Assembly: GCA_000963575.1 (NCBI GenBank)
Contig: CP011077.1
Span: 3,286,001-3,350,000, forward strand
Direction: 5' to 3'
From: Klebsiella michiganensis
GTDB taxonomy: Bacteria; Pseudomonadota; Gammaproteobacteria; Enterobacterales; Enterobacteriaceae
DNA length: 64,000 nucleotides
Shown: positions 6,925 through 15,903 of the stretch, piece after piece
Layout of the letters: each line of letters opens with the position of its first letter
Position numbering within the stretch: position 1 is the first letter of the stretch
The notes under the pieces: model-generated
Database searches by the model: none
The model's input: the letters and a program-made list of their open reading frames with translations, nothing else
Told to the model about the DNA's origin: nothing
Translations under genes and position numbers: made by a program

Positions 6925-8895
6925 TTAGAAACTATAATCCAGCGCCATAAAGTAGCGACGACCGTCTTCGTTATAGCTGTAGATATCACGATTCAGATCT
7001 TTGTCGCCCAGGTTCAGAACCCCAGCCCGCACCTTGACGTTCTTCGTCGCTTTCCAGGCACCGCCGGTGTTCCACACGATATAGCCGCCAGGCGTTTTAT
7101 CCGTCGCGGAGACCGCACGCTGTTTGCCGGTGTAGTTTGCAGAAACATAGAACGACCAGTCCTCGAGCGGCGCCCAGTCAACGGTACCGTTAGCCGTGTG
7201 GAACGACTGCTGCTGCAGCGGTTTATTGCCACCGTTGCTCAGATCGCGCCCGTCGTTATAGGTGTAGTTCAGCGACAGCTTCCACTGGTCGTTAAACGGT
7301 ATTTTCAGCTCGGTTTCCACGCCGCGAATACGCGCTTTGTTCACGTTGTAATAGCGGAAGATAGGGTTACCGCTCCTATCAAAGCCCACAAAGTTTGAGT
7401 AAGACGGCGCTACGCTGCGGTTCGCAGTACGCTGGATATCAATCATATCCTCAACGTTGTTCTGGAAGGCAGTCACGCTGCCGCTCACCCCGTCCAGAAA
7501 GCCTTCATCCCCGGCGTAATACAGCCCCAGCTCAAAGCTTTCGCTGGTTTCCGGTTTCAGGTCAGGGCTACCGACAATCTGGCAGGCGCCACGGCAGGAT
7601 CTGCTGGTCCAGTCCGGGCTAAGCTGCAGCAGGGACGGGGCTTTAAATGCCGTGGCCCAGCCGCCTTTGACGGTGAGGGTATCCGTCGCGCTATAGACGA
7701 GATATGCCCGCGGGCTCCAGTGGTCGCCGTAGGTTTCATGGTCATCCATACGAATGCCGGTGGTCAGCGCCAGCGGTTCGAAGATGCGCCATTCGTCCTC
7801 GATAAACAGGGCGTACTGGCTGGCCGAGGTATTCGAGCTATTGCCGCCGGTAATATTCACCGGGTCGCTCAGCTTGTCGTGACGCCACTCCCCGCCAAAG
7901 GTCAGGAACTGGTTGATATCGCTCAGCGGCAGTACCAGCTTACCGTCGAGGCTGTTGTTGCGTGAGGTGATAGCCGCGCTGTTGCCCGGGTTCAGGTTAT
8001 CAATTTTGTCGCCGTAGAAACGCAGCTCGGTATTGCCGAAGCCCCAGCGCCCGTTATGCCCGAGGGAATAATCCTGACGTTCGATACGATTCTTATCCAG
8101 CGAGTCTGATTCCCTGTCCTGGCGGTCAAAGCCGTAGCCCAGGGTGACATCCTGATTATCAGCCGGTGTCCAGGCAAATTCCGTGCTGGCATTGCGGGAA
8201 GTGAAACCTTCAATCTGCGGCGTCAGGCCATTGGCGTTCGTCGTCGATGCCTGCTGGCCATCCTTCTGGCGCTTACCGAGGCTGCCATAGACTTTTACGC
8301 CCAGCACGTCGTCAATCAACGGGCCGCTGGTGAAGAAGTTACCGTTATAGGTGTCGCCGCGATCGCGGTGTTCCTGCACGGTGGAATCTACGGTGAAAGT
8401 GCCATGCCAGGCTTTGCCGACTTTACGGGTGATGATGTTCACCACGCCGCCAAGGGCATCTGAGCCATAAAGAGAAGACATCGGCCCGCGCACCACTTCG
8501 ATGCGCTCAATCGCATCCGCCGGGATCCAGTTCAGGTCAAAGTCGTTATGGCGGAATACCGCATTGCGGGAGTTGACTCGTTTACCGTCTACCAGAATCA
8601 GGGTATAGCTGCTGTCCAGGCCGCGAAGACTGACGCCACGGCGGTTATCCCCTTCGTTGGTCAACTGGACGCCGGGCACGTTCTGCAGCACATCTTTCAG
8701 ATTGTTAACTGGTTTTTTTTGCAGTTCGTCCCGGGTGATCACGCTGATACTGGCGGGCGCATCTTTGAGGTTTTGTTCGGTGGCAGACGCGGTGACAACG
8801 AGGGTTTCTTCGCGATCGTCAGCGATGACGGGGAATGCAAGACTGAGTACAGACGCACAAAGTCCTCCCCGGACAATGGGATTCAACCTTAACAT
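6925..8895 (-). CDS. cirA: TonB-dependent catecholate siderophore/colicin I receptor CirA
   Basis: Outer-membrane receptor for linear catecholate iron complexes and for colicins Ia/Ib. 656 residues, close to the 663 of E. coli CirA. A signal peptide ends near residue 25; the TonB box ETLVVTAS follows, then the plug domain (APASISVITRDELQKKPVNNLKDVLQNVPG; EVVRGPMSSLYGSDALGGVVNIITRK) and a 22-strand barrel ending FMALDYSF with a terminal aromatic. GGAGAG lies 6 bp before the ATG. It follows a FecBCD-like ABC transporter on the same strand after 126 bp. No Fur box is evident directly upstream, so it may be expressed from the ABC operon promoter. In E. coli cirA sits next to lysP without this transporter. 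Confidence 0.95.
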   Translation of the reverse strand: MLRLNPIVRGGLCASVLSLAFPVIADDREETLVVTASATEQNLKDAPASISVITRDELQKKPVNNLKDVLQNVPGVQLTNEGDNRRGVSLRGLDSSYTLILVDGKRVNSRNAVFRHNDFDLNWIPADAIERIEVVRGPMSSLYGSDALGGVVNIITRKVGKAWHGTFTVDSTVQEHRDRGDTYNGNFFTSGPLIDDVLGVKVYGSLGKRQKDGQQASTTNANGLTPQIEGFTSRNASTEFAWTPADNQDVTLGYGFDRQDRESDSLDKNRIERQDYSLGHNGRWGFGNTELRFYGDKIDNLNPGNSAAITSRNNSLDGKLVLPLSDINQFLTFGGEWRHDKLSDPVNITGGNSSNTSASQYALFIEDEWRIFEPLALTTGIRMDDHETYGDHWSPRAYLVYSATDTLTVKGGWATAFKAPSLLQLSPDWTSRSCRGACQIVGSPDLKPETSESFELGLYYAGDEGFLDGVSGSVTAFQNNVEDMIDIQRTANRSVAPSYSNFVGFDRSGNPIFRYYNVNKARIRGVETELKIPFNDQWKLSLNYTYNDGRDLSNGGNKPLQQQSFHTANGTVDWAPLEDWSFYVSANYTGKQRAVSATDKTPGGYIVWNTGGAWKATKNVKVRAGVLNLGDKDLNRDIYSYNEDGRRYFMALDYSF

Positions 8896-8959
8896 TTCTT
8901 TCTCTCCATGAGGTGAATTACAAACGAAACTACCGTTTAGCGCTCACATTGCACTATGC

Positions 8960-8984
8960 GCCAGCGGCTACATTGGCCGCCGGC
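8960..8984. promoter_or_regulatory. Intercistronic stem-loop between the iron ABC ATPase gene and cirA
   Basis: GCCAGCGGC (8960-8968) pairs with GCCGCCGGC (8976-8984) with one mismatch and a 7-nt loop. There is no T-run, so it looks more like an mRNA-stabilising or processing hairpin than a terminator, allowing read-through into cirA. Confidence 0.45.
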
Positions 8985-9021
8985 TGCATATTGTGTTCCA
9001 TAGTATTCCTGAACTGCGTTG

Positions 9022-9810
9022 TTATACGGTGGGCGTTTCCACCAGGCCGTCGATCAGCACCTGGGCAACCCCCTGTGAGCAGCGTTCAATGCGCCCCTTC
9101 ACCCCGTAAACCTGGGCCAGACTGCGCGGAGTAATCACATCCTCCGGCTCACCGCTGGCAACCAGTTTGCCGTCGCGCAGCATGAGAACATGCTCGCTAT
9201 GGCGTAAAGCAATATTGATATCATGCACCACAACAACGGTGACGATATTGCGCTCGCGGGTTTCGCGGGCGACCAAATCCATGACGTGGAACTGATAATT
9301 CAAATCCAGCGCGCTCAGCGGCTCATCGAGCAGCAGCAGGGACGGACGGCGAATCAAAGACTGCGCCAGGCCAACCAGCTGTTTTTGCCCGCCGGAAAGC
9401 TGGTCGAGATAGCTCAGCGCCAGATGCGAGATCCCCAGCTGTTTCAGCAGTTCCATAACCTGAGCTTCGCTTTCGGCGCTGTGACGGCCACCGGATGCGC
9501 GCTGCGCCACGATAATGGATTCCAGCACATGCAAATGAACGCCCTGCGGCAGCGACTGCGGCAGATAAACCACTTTTTCAGCGCGTTTGGCAAACGGCAG
9601 AGCCATCAGGTCTTCACCGTCCAGATACAGCTGCCCTTCCGCGCGATTCAGCCCCGCTAACGAACGCAGCAGCGTCGATTTGCCGCAGCCGTTCGGCCCC
9701 AGCAGCACGGTAATTTTGCCGCGCGGCAGCGCAGGCACGCTGAGGTTTTCGATAATTTTACGCTTTGGGTAACCGGCGTTGAATGCATCAATCTTTAAGC
9801 CCTGCATCAC
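9022..9810 (-). CDS. Iron-siderophore ABC transporter ATP-binding protein (FecE/FepC family)
   Basis: ATPase of a type II (BtuCD-like) iron-complex importer at the inner membrane. 262 residues. Walker A GPNGCGKST near residue 38, Q-loop YLPQSLPQ near 82, signature LSGGQKQL near 138, Walker B LLLLDEP near 159 and switch His VVVHDIN near 194. The start is GTG at 9810 or the adjacent ATG at 9807; GTGATG overlaps the TGA stop of the permease gene, indicating translational coupling. It is the third gene of an SBP-permease-ATPase operon that precedes cirA. The siderophore is unknown; linkage to CirA suggests catecholates, by inference only. Confidence 0.9.
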   Translation of the reverse strand: MMQGLKIDAFNAGYPKRKIIENLSVPALPRGKITVLLGPNGCGKSTLLRSLAGLNRAEGQLYLDGEDLMALPFAKRAEKVVYLPQSLPQGVHLHVLESIIVAQRASGGRHSAESEAQVMELLKQLGISHLALSYLDQLSGGQKQLVGLAQSLIRRPSLLLLDEPLSALDLNYQFHVMDLVARETRERNIVTVVVVHDINIALRHSEHVLMLRDGKLVASGEPEDVITPRSLAQVYGVKGRIERCSQGVAQVLIDGLVETPTV

Positions 9811-10883
9811 ACGTTCCCCTTATGGCGCAGAATAATACTCAGGAAGAACGGCACGCCCACCAGCGAGGTGACAATCCCCACCGGAATAATGACGCCAGGG
9901 ATAATATTTTTAGACGCCACGGACGCCAGCGACAGCACCAGCGCCCCGACCAGCACGCTACCCGGCAGGTAGAAACGGTGATCTTCACCAAACAGCATAC
10001 GGGCGATGTGCGGTGCCACCAGGCCGATAAAGCCGATGGGGCCGACAAACGCCACGGACAGCGCGGACAAAATACTGATGCGCAGCAACGTGCCTAAACG
10101 CAGGCGCTTGACGTCGATGCCAAAACTGACGGCGCGATCTTCGCCTAAGCGCAGCGCGGTGAGCTTCCAGGAGCTCAGCATGGAGATAGGCATAATGATG
10201 GCGAAAGCCAGCAGCAGCACGCCGAGTTTGTCCCAGGAGGCTCTCGCCAGGCTGCCCATCGTCCAGAACACCAGCCCCTGCAGCGTGTCTTCGCTGGCGA
10301 TGAACTGCAGCATCGACACCAGGGCGTTAAAGGTGAACACCAGCGCGATACCAAACAACACCACGCCGGAACTCGCGACTCGAGTCCAGCGGGTAATGGC
10401 GTCCAGCATCAGCGCGGCGAACAGCGCAAAGACAAAGGCGTTAGCGGAGATAAACCACTGATCCGGCACCCCGGGAATACCGATGCCGAGGATAATCGCC
10501 AGCGCGGCACCAAAGGCCGCAGCGGAGGAGACGCCGAGGGTAAACGGGCTGGCCAGCGGGTTATTGAGGATGGTTTGCATCTCCGCCCCCGCCAGGCCCA
10601 GCGCCATACCGACCAGCAGCGCCATCAGCGCATAAGGCAGACGAATGTCCCACACGATCACCCGCGTACCGGCGTTAGCGCTGGCTGGGTCAATCAGGGT
10701 CTGCCACAGCGTATCCAGCGGCAGCCCTGATGGGCCAAGGGTAAAGTCCAACAGCAGCGAGGCTAAGATCGCAATGACCAACGCCCCCATCAGCAAATAG
10801 CGGTGGCGTAGCACCTGCTGGTAGCGCCCCATAATGGTGGCAGGCTGCGCCTCGTTTGGCATCGGATCGGTGGTGGCACTCAT
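9807..10883 (-). CDS. Iron-siderophore ABC transporter permease (FecCD family)
   Basis: Inner-membrane channel subunit of the siderophore importer. 358 residues, within the 320-360 usual for FecCD proteins, with about ten membrane segments. Family landmarks: RLPYALMALLVGMALGLAGAEMQTILNNPLASPFTLGVSSAAAFGAA near residues 82-130 and GPIGFIGLVAPHIARMLFGEDHRFYLPGS near 280, the part that contacts the ATPase. A polar 30-residue N-terminus precedes the first helix. A single permease gene is present, so the channel is probably a homodimer. It lies 15 bp after the binding-protein gene and overlaps the ATPase gene. Confidence 0.92.
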   Translation of the reverse strand: MSATTDPMPNEAQPATIMGRYQQVLRHRYLLMGALVIAILASLLLDFTLGPSGLPLDTLWQTLIDPASANAGTRVIVWDIRLPYALMALLVGMALGLAGAEMQTILNNPLASPFTLGVSSAAAFGAALAIILGIGIPGVPDQWFISANAFVFALFAALMLDAITRWTRVASSGVVLFGIALVFTFNALVSMLQFIASEDTLQGLVFWTMGSLARASWDKLGVLLLAFAIIMPISMLSSWKLTALRLGEDRAVSFGIDVKRLRLGTLLRISILSALSVAFVGPIGFIGLVAPHIARMLFGEDHRFYLPGSVLVGALVLSLASVASKNIIPGVIIPVGIVTSLVGVPFFLSIILRHKGNV

Positions 10884-10898
10884 TAAGTCTTACCTTCG

Positions 10899-12023
10899 TT
10901 ACTTCTTAAGATCGGTCCAGTACGTTCCCGTTGGCTCGACCGCCAGGAACTGTTTATAAAGTTGCTGCATTGTCTGTTCCGGGTTCACCTCAGCAAACTG
11001 CTGTGGATGGAACCAGGTGGCCATCGCCTGAATCGCCAGGATGTTGTACGGCGAATTGTAGAAATTATGCCATACGCCATAGGCGCGACCCTCTTTGACC
11101 GCCGTTAGCTGGTCAATGCCTTTACGCTCCAGCACGCTCTGCAGGCTAGCCTGCGCTTCGGCTTGAGTAGCCTGAGCGCCAAGCACTACGCCCGGAGAGG
11201 TTGAACCCGGTGCTTTACCGCCGCTGGCAATATAAACCTGCGGGTCAACGGCAAGCACTTTTTCCAGGTTTACCGTGCCCAGCGCGCCCGGCAGCAAGTT
11301 TTTGGCAATATTCGTGCCGCCCGCCAGGTCGATGAAGTCGCCCATGTTACCTTTCCCCGCTGAGCCACAGCACTCTTCCATGGCCGCAGCGCGCAGTTCG
11401 ATAAACACCGATGGCTTCTCTTTTTCCGCCATCTTGCCGGTGACGTCGGTAATTTTTTTCAGGTTTGCTTCATAAAAGGCGATGTAATCATCGGCCTGTT
11501 TCTCGCGATGCAACACTTTGCCCAGCACGCGCATGCTCGGCAAGGTATTTTTGAGCGGCGAGGTGCGAAAATCAACGAAGACCACCGGGACGCCCGCTTT
11601 CTCTAACTGAGAGACCAGTTCGCTATGACGGCCTGGCCCATGGCCAGAGAGGCCAAAAATCGCCACATCCGGGTGCAAAGTCAGCACCTTTTCCGGGCTG
11701 ACGCTGTCGGCGGTAGTACTGCCAATTAGCGGGATGTCATCAATTTTCGGGAATTTCGCTTTATATTGCTCGTAAGTCTGCGTATCTAACTTACGGAAAT
11801 CGCCCTGCCAGCCAACGATACGGTCAATCGGCTTTTGCCCTTCCAGCAGCGCCAGGGCATAAAACAGGCGCCCTTCCCCCAGTAAAATGCGGTCAACCTT
11901 CTGCGGGATGGTCACTTCACGCCCGACGATATCGGTCACCGTCGCGGCCAGTGCGGAAGACAAACCGGCGGCGGTTAATGCCACAGCCAGACAAATATTC
12001 TTGAGTTTAATCATACGCTTCAC
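10899..12023 (-). CDS. Iron-complex ABC transporter periplasmic substrate-binding protein
   Basis: Captures an iron-siderophore complex in the periplasm and passes it to the permease and ATPase encoded next. 374 residues; a Sec signal peptide (KNICLAVALTAAGLSSALA) is cleaved near residue 26. The mature start TVTDIVGREVTIPQKVDRILLG is typical of the FecB/TroA-like helical-backbone fold, and VLTLHPDVAIFGLSGHG and DFIDLAGGTNIAKNLL are the usual lobes. A Cys pair (MEECCGSAGKGN) is present at about residue 218; its role is unknown. It is the first gene of the operon, with a Fur-like box about 45-65 bp upstream. The ligand cannot be named from sequence. Confidence 0.88.
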   Translation of the reverse strand: MKRMIKLKNICLAVALTAAGLSSALAATVTDIVGREVTIPQKVDRILLGEGRLFYALALLEGQKPIDRIVGWQGDFRKLDTQTYEQYKAKFPKIDDIPLIGSTTADSVSPEKVLTLHPDVAIFGLSGHGPGRHSELVSQLEKAGVPVVFVDFRTSPLKNTLPSMRVLGKVLHREKQADDYIAFYEANLKKITDVTGKMAEKEKPSVFIELRAAAMEECCGSAGKGNMGDFIDLAGGTNIAKNLLPGALGTVNLEKVLAVDPQVYIASGGKAPGSTSPGVVLGAQATQAEAQASLQSVLERKGIDQLTAVKEGRAYGVWHNFYNSPYNILAIQAMATWFHPQQFAEVNPEQTMQQLYKQFLAVEPTGTYWTDLKK

Positions 12024-12066
12024 GCTAACACTCCTTCGTTCCTTAAAGAATGTCGTTAACGATAAA

Positions 12067-12085
12067 GCAAATGATAATGGTTATC
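12067..12085 (-). promoter_or_regulatory. Fur-like box upstream of the iron ABC-cirA gene cluster
   Basis: GCAAATGATAATGGTTATC matches about 15 of 19 positions of the Fur consensus GATAATGATAATCATTATC and contains the palindrome GATAATGGTTATC. It lies 44-62 bp upstream of the binding-protein start, so iron repression of the downstream genes is likely. Confidence 0.82.
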
Positions 12086-12140
12086 AATTTAATTGTTCTC
12101 TACTATAACCCGAAGGAATTATTGCTGGCGAGAGCGAAAT

Positions 12141-12166
12141 AAAAAAGGGCGTGATAATCACGCCCT
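12141..12166 (-). terminator. Rho-independent terminator of lysP
   Basis: On the minus strand AGGGCGTGA-TTA-TCACGCCCT forms a perfect 9 bp stem followed by a run of six T. It sits 29 bp after the lysP stop. Confidence 0.9.
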
Positions 12167-12194
12167 CTAAAGAGTAACTTATTGTTGCTAAGGC

Positions 12195-13664
12195 TTATTT
12201 CTCACGAAATTTTGGGAATTCCATTTCGCTGTAGCGCACAAAACGGCTGCCCTTCGTTATCTTGTAACCAAACCAGATAGCCAGGAACAGCGGGATGCCG
12301 ATATAGGTCGCCGCGACGCCGCCCCAGTCGATAGTGTCAGACAGGAACGCTTCGTAGTTCTGGCCCAGGGTGATGATCAGACACAGCACGAAAGCGAAGA
12401 TAGGCCCAATCGGGAAGAAGCCCGAGCGGTACGGCAGGTCGTTAATGTCGTTGCCCTGCAGCACATAGCCGCGGCGGAAACGGTAGTGGCTGATAGCAAT
12501 CCCGAGCCACGCAATAAAGCCGGTCATCCCCGAGGTATTCAGCAGCCACAGGTAAACGGTCTGGTTGCCAAACATAGACGTCAGGAAGCACAGCGCGGCA
12601 ATAACGGTGGTCGCATACAGTGCATTACGCGGCACACCGCCCTTTGAAAGCTTCGAGAAAATACGCGGCGCTTTGCCGTCGCAGGCCAGGGTGTAAAGCA
12701 TACGCGTGGAGGCGTACATCCCGGAGTTACCCGCAGACAGCACCGCCGTCAGGATAACGGCGTTCATAACCGCCGCCGCAGACAGCAGGCCGGCGTGCTG
12801 GAACACCAGGGTAAACGGGCTGACGCTAATGTCTTTCACGTCATTGCGCAGCAGGCTGGGATCGGTATAAGGGATTATCAGGCTGACAATCAGAATAGCG
12901 AAGACATAGAACAGCAGGATTCGCCAGAACACCTGACGCACGGCGCGAGGAATGTTTTTCTCCGGGTCAGCGGACTCTCCGGCAGCAATCCCGATAAGCT
13001 CGGTGCCCTGGAAGGAGAAGCCGACGATCATCGCCACGCCGATCATTGCGGCAAAGCCCCCGGCAAACGGCGCATCGCCGGTTGTCCAGTTGCTCCAGCC
13101 TACCGGCTGCGCCCCTTTGAAAATACCCACGATCATCATCACACCCACAATGATGAAGATGATGACGGTGGTCACTTTTATCAGCGAGAACCAGTATTCC
13201 GCTTCGCCAAAGCCCTTCACGGAAATCCAGTTGAGCAGGAACATAATACCCAGGAACAGCGCGCTCCAGATCCAGCCGGGGGTGTCCGGGAACCAGTAAT
13301 TCATTACCAGCTGTGCGGCCACGAGGTCAACGGCGATGGTCACCGCCCAGTTGTACCAGTAGTTCCAGCCGAGGGCGAAACCAAAGCCGTCTTCAACGTA
13401 TTTCTGGCCGTAGGTCGCGAAAGAACCGGACACAGGCATAAACGCCGCCAGTTCACCCAGGCTGGTCATCAGGAAGTACACCATCAGGCCAATCAGCATA
13501 TAAGAAAGCAGCGCCCCACCCGGCCCCGCCTGAGAAATTGTCGCCCCAGAGGCAACGAAAAGCCCCGTACCGATGGATCCGCCGATGGCGATCATCGTCA
13601 GGTGGCGCGCCTTTAATTCGCGGCGTAAGCCAGGCGCTTCTGTCGTTTTATCTTGTGAAACCAT
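12195..13664 (-). CDS. lysP: Lysine-specific permease LysP
   Basis: Inner-membrane APC-family lysine:H+ symporter that also acts as co-sensor for CadC. Started at 13664 (MVSQDKTTEAPGLRRELKARHLTMIAIGG) it has 489 residues, exactly the E. coli length; the upstream 11 codons are not conserved. The family signature SIGTGLFVASGATISQAGPGGALLSY is near residues 30-55 and twelve membrane spans follow, with GFSFQGTELIGIAAGES and LNTSGMTGFIAWLGIAISHYRFRR. It ends in its own terminator (12141-12166). Upstream lies the terminator of an amino acid ABC operon, so lysP has a separate promoter in 13665-13810. Confidence 0.97.
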   Translation of the reverse strand: MVSQDKTTEAPGLRRELKARHLTMIAIGGSIGTGLFVASGATISQAGPGGALLSYMLIGLMVYFLMTSLGELAAFMPVSGSFATYGQKYVEDGFGFALGWNYWYNWAVTIAVDLVAAQLVMNYWFPDTPGWIWSALFLGIMFLLNWISVKGFGEAEYWFSLIKVTTVIIFIIVGVMMIVGIFKGAQPVGWSNWTTGDAPFAGGFAAMIGVAMIVGFSFQGTELIGIAAGESADPEKNIPRAVRQVFWRILLFYVFAILIVSLIIPYTDPSLLRNDVKDISVSPFTLVFQHAGLLSAAAVMNAVILTAVLSAGNSGMYASTRMLYTLACDGKAPRIFSKLSKGGVPRNALYATTVIAALCFLTSMFGNQTVYLWLLNTSGMTGFIAWLGIAISHYRFRRGYVLQGNDINDLPYRSGFFPIGPIFAFVLCLIITLGQNYEAFLSDTIDWGGVAATYIGIPLFLAIWFGYKITKGSRFVRYSEMEFPKFREK

Positions 13665-13807
13665 AGGAAATTGTTGCCTATCCAAAAAATGAGGCAAGAT
13701 TGTAACAAAACGTCTTTATTCAGATAGCAGAAATCCCGGGTTATAAGAGAGCTTCATGATCGCCCGGCGATTATTAGCAAGTCACTTATCAGGCCGATAA
13801 GTTGAGG

Positions 13808-13847
13808 GGAATTAAAATACCGCCGGCGCGGTCAACTGACCGGCGGT
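13808..13847 (-). terminator. Terminator of the polar amino acid ABC operon
   Basis: ACCGCCGG (13819-13826) pairs perfectly with CCGGCGGT (13840-13847) across a 13-nt loop. On the minus strand it is followed by ATTTTAATT, and it begins 7 bp after the ATPase stop codon. Confidence 0.75.
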
Positions 13848-13853
13848 CAAAGA

Positions 13854-14591
13854 TTAACCTAGCCCGCGTACGGACGAAATAAACTGCTGCAGTTCCTGGG
13901 TTCGAGGGTTGGCGAAGAACGACTTGCTCTCCCCCTGCTCCCACACTTTGCCCTGATGCATAAACACCACGCGGTCGCCGACTTCACGGGCAAAGTTCAT
14001 CTCATGGGTCACCAGAATCAGCGTCATGCCTTCCGCAGCCAGTTGTTCCAGCACCTTCAGCACCTCCCCTACCAGTTCAGGGTCAAGTGCCGAGGTAATT
14101 TCATCGCACAGCAGTACTTTAGGGTTCATCGCCAGCGCGCGGGCAATGGCCACACGCTGCTGCTGGCCGCCGGACAGGTTAGCCGGATAGTAGTCCACAC
14201 GTTCACCCAGGCCGACTTTGTTGAGCATCTCCAGCCCCAGCTCGCGGCATTCAGCGGCGCTTTTATTCAGTACCCGGCGCGGCGCCAGCATCACGTTTTC
14301 CAGCGCGGTCATGTGCGGGAACAGATTAAAGTTCTGAAACACCATCCCGACAGAGCGGCTGATTTCACGCGCCTGCGACTCACGGTCGGTAATGGTCATC
14401 CCCCCGAGCTTGATGCTGCCATCCTGGTAGCCTTCCAGCCCGTTCATGCAGCGCAGCAGAGTACTTTTACCCGAACCGCTGCGGCCGATAATCGACACCA
14501 CTTCGCCCATGTCGATATCAAGGCTAACGCCCTTCAGTACGTGGTTGTCGCCGTAATATTTTTGTACGTCATTAATGGTGATGAGCGGCAT
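13854..14591 (-). CDS. Polar amino acid ABC transporter ATP-binding protein (GlnQ/HisP family)
   Basis: ATPase of a PAAT-family amino acid importer. Started at the ATG at 14591 (MPLITINDVQKYYGDNHVLKGV), preceded by GGAGAAAA, it has 245 residues, the family norm; the longer in-frame extension runs through the upstream permease gene. Walker A GRSGSGKST near residue 36, Q-loop MVFQNFNLFPHMTALENV, signature NLSGGQQQRVAIARAL near 137, Walker B VLLCDEITSALDPELVG near 160 and switch VTHEM. It overlaps the end of the preceding permease gene by 20 bp, showing tight coupling. Last gene of a four-gene operon; substrate unknown. Confidence 0.92.
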   Translation of the reverse strand: MPLITINDVQKYYGDNHVLKGVSLDIDMGEVVSIIGRSGSGKSTLLRCMNGLEGYQDGSIKLGGMTITDRESQAREISRSVGMVFQNFNLFPHMTALENVMLAPRRVLNKSAAECRELGLEMLNKVGLGERVDYYPANLSGGQQQRVAIARALAMNPKVLLCDEITSALDPELVGEVLKVLEQLAAEGMTLILVTHEMNFAREVGDRVVFMHQGKVWEQGESKSFFANPRTQELQQFISSVRGLG

Positions 14592-15228
14592 GGAATTTTT
14601 TCTCCAGATAGCGGCTGTAGCGCGACAGCGGGTAGCAAAGTAAGAAATAGCCAAGCGCCACCAGGGCAAAGACTTTAAACGGCTCAAATGTCACGTTATT
14701 AAGCATGGTGCCAGCTTTGGTCAGTTCGACGAAACCAATGATCGAGGCCAGGGCAGTGCCTTTGATGACCTGCACCGAAAACCCGACCGTTGGCGCCACG
14801 GCGATACGCAGCGCCTGCGGGGCAATCACCCGAAACAGCGTCTGCCCAAAGCTCAAACCGAGGCAGCGACAGGCCTCCCACTGGCCTTTCGGCAGTGCGC
14901 GGATACTGCCGTACCAGATATCCAGCAGAAACGCGCTGGTAAATAACGTGAGAGCCAGCGTGGCCGCCGTCCAGGGGCTCACGTCTATACCGAACAGCGC
15001 GATACCAAAGAAGGCGAGGAACAGCTGCATCAGCAGCGGCGTGCCCTGAAACAGCGCCACGTAGGCGGCAATGAAACGTTTTGGCCACTTCCAGCGGCTA
15101 ATACGCAGCAGCAATAAGGGCAAGGTCACCAGCGTGCCGCAGAAAAATGCAATCAGTGAAAGCAGCACCGTCCAGCGAGCCGCCAGCAGCAGGTTGCGCA
15201 CGATATCCCAGTCGGTAAACGTCATCAT
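14572..15228 (-). CDS. Polar amino acid ABC transporter permease (second permease)
   Basis: Inner-membrane subunit of the PAAT importer, HisMQ-type. 218 residues and about five membrane spans (LLLAARWTVLLSLIAFFCGTLVTLPLLLL at the N-terminus). The coupling loop is in KGQWEACRCLGLSFGQTLFRVIAPQALRIAVAP near residues 112-144, the EAA motif that docks on the ATPase. Its start overlaps the stop of the other permease by 4 bp (ATGA). Together they would form a heterodimeric channel. Confidence 0.9.
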   Translation of the reverse strand: MMTFTDWDIVRNLLLAARWTVLLSLIAFFCGTLVTLPLLLLRISRWKWPKRFIAAYVALFQGTPLLMQLFLAFFGIALFGIDVSPWTAATLALTLFTSAFLLDIWYGSIRALPKGQWEACRCLGLSFGQTLFRVIAPQALRIAVAPTVGFSVQVIKGTALASIIGFVELTKAGTMLNNVTFEPFKVFALVALGYFLLCYPLSRYSRYLEKKFHAAHHH

Positions 15229-15893
15229 CCGACATCACTCCCCAACCATTTTCGCCCTGCCGCCAGCAGCAGTTGACGCATAATTAACGACAGCACCAGA
15301 TACATTAAGGTCGTCACCAGGTAGACCTCAAAGCTGAGGAAGGTCCGCGACTGAATGAGACTGGCCGCAAAGGTAAGATCTTCACAGGACACCTGCGACA
15401 CCACGGCAGAGCCCAGCATCACGATAATGCACTGGCTGACCAGCGCCGGATAAATACGCTTCAGCGAAGGGGGCAGCACCACGCGTAAAAAGGTCTGGCT
15501 GCGGGTTAACCCCAGCACACGAGCCGCTTCCCACTGCCCTTTGGGCGTAACCTGAATACCCGCCCGGATAATTTCGGTGCTATAAGCCCCGAGATTGATC
15601 AGCATCGCGATAAGCGCCGCTTCCCCGGCGTTGAGCTTTAGCCCCAGCGCCGGTAGCCCAAACACAATAAAGAACAGCTGCACAACAAACGGCGTGTTGC
15701 GAATCAGCTCCACGTAGCCGCCCCACACCAGGCTTAACAGCCCGGATTTGCCACTGCGAATGGCCGCCCCGGTAATGCCGATGGCAACGCCACCCACCGT
15801 CGACATAAAAGTGAGTCCCAGCGTCACCCACAGGCCGGAGAGTAACTCCGGCCAGTAAGGCAGCAGACCGGCAAAATCAAGTTGCGTGGTCAT
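15225..15893 (-). CDS. Polar amino acid ABC transporter permease (first permease)
   Basis: Companion HisMQ-type permease, 222 residues. N-terminus LLPYWPELLSGLWVTLGLTFMSTVGGVAIGITGA, pairing motif ELIRNTPFVVQLFFIVFGLPALGL near residue 62, and EAA loop PKGQWEAARVLGLTRSQTFLRVVLPPSLKRIYPAL near residues 116-150. It lies 10 bp downstream of the binding-protein gene and overlaps the second permease by 4 bp. The operon order SBP-permease-permease-ATPase is standard for glutamine, histidine and cystine-type systems. Confidence 0.9.
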   Translation of the reverse strand: MTTQLDFAGLLPYWPELLSGLWVTLGLTFMSTVGGVAIGITGAAIRSGKSGLLSLVWGGYVELIRNTPFVVQLFFIVFGLPALGLKLNAGEAALIAMLINLGAYSTEIIRAGIQVTPKGQWEAARVLGLTRSQTFLRVVLPPSLKRIYPALVSQCIIVMLGSAVVSQVSCEDLTFAASLIQSRTFLSFEVYLVTTLMYLVLSLIMRQLLLAAGRKWLGSDVG

Positions 15894-15903
15894 GCCCGGC
15901 TCC

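Noticed and set aside
12024..12194. Possible lysine riboswitch near lysP
   Set aside because: The conserved aptamer pattern was not seen, and this gap is downstream of lysP; it holds only a terminator and a Fur-like box.
12795..13616. Plus-strand reading frame of 273 codons opposite lysP
   Set aside because: Low-complexity His/Arg/Asp-rich translation, typical of an antisense shadow of a membrane-protein gene.
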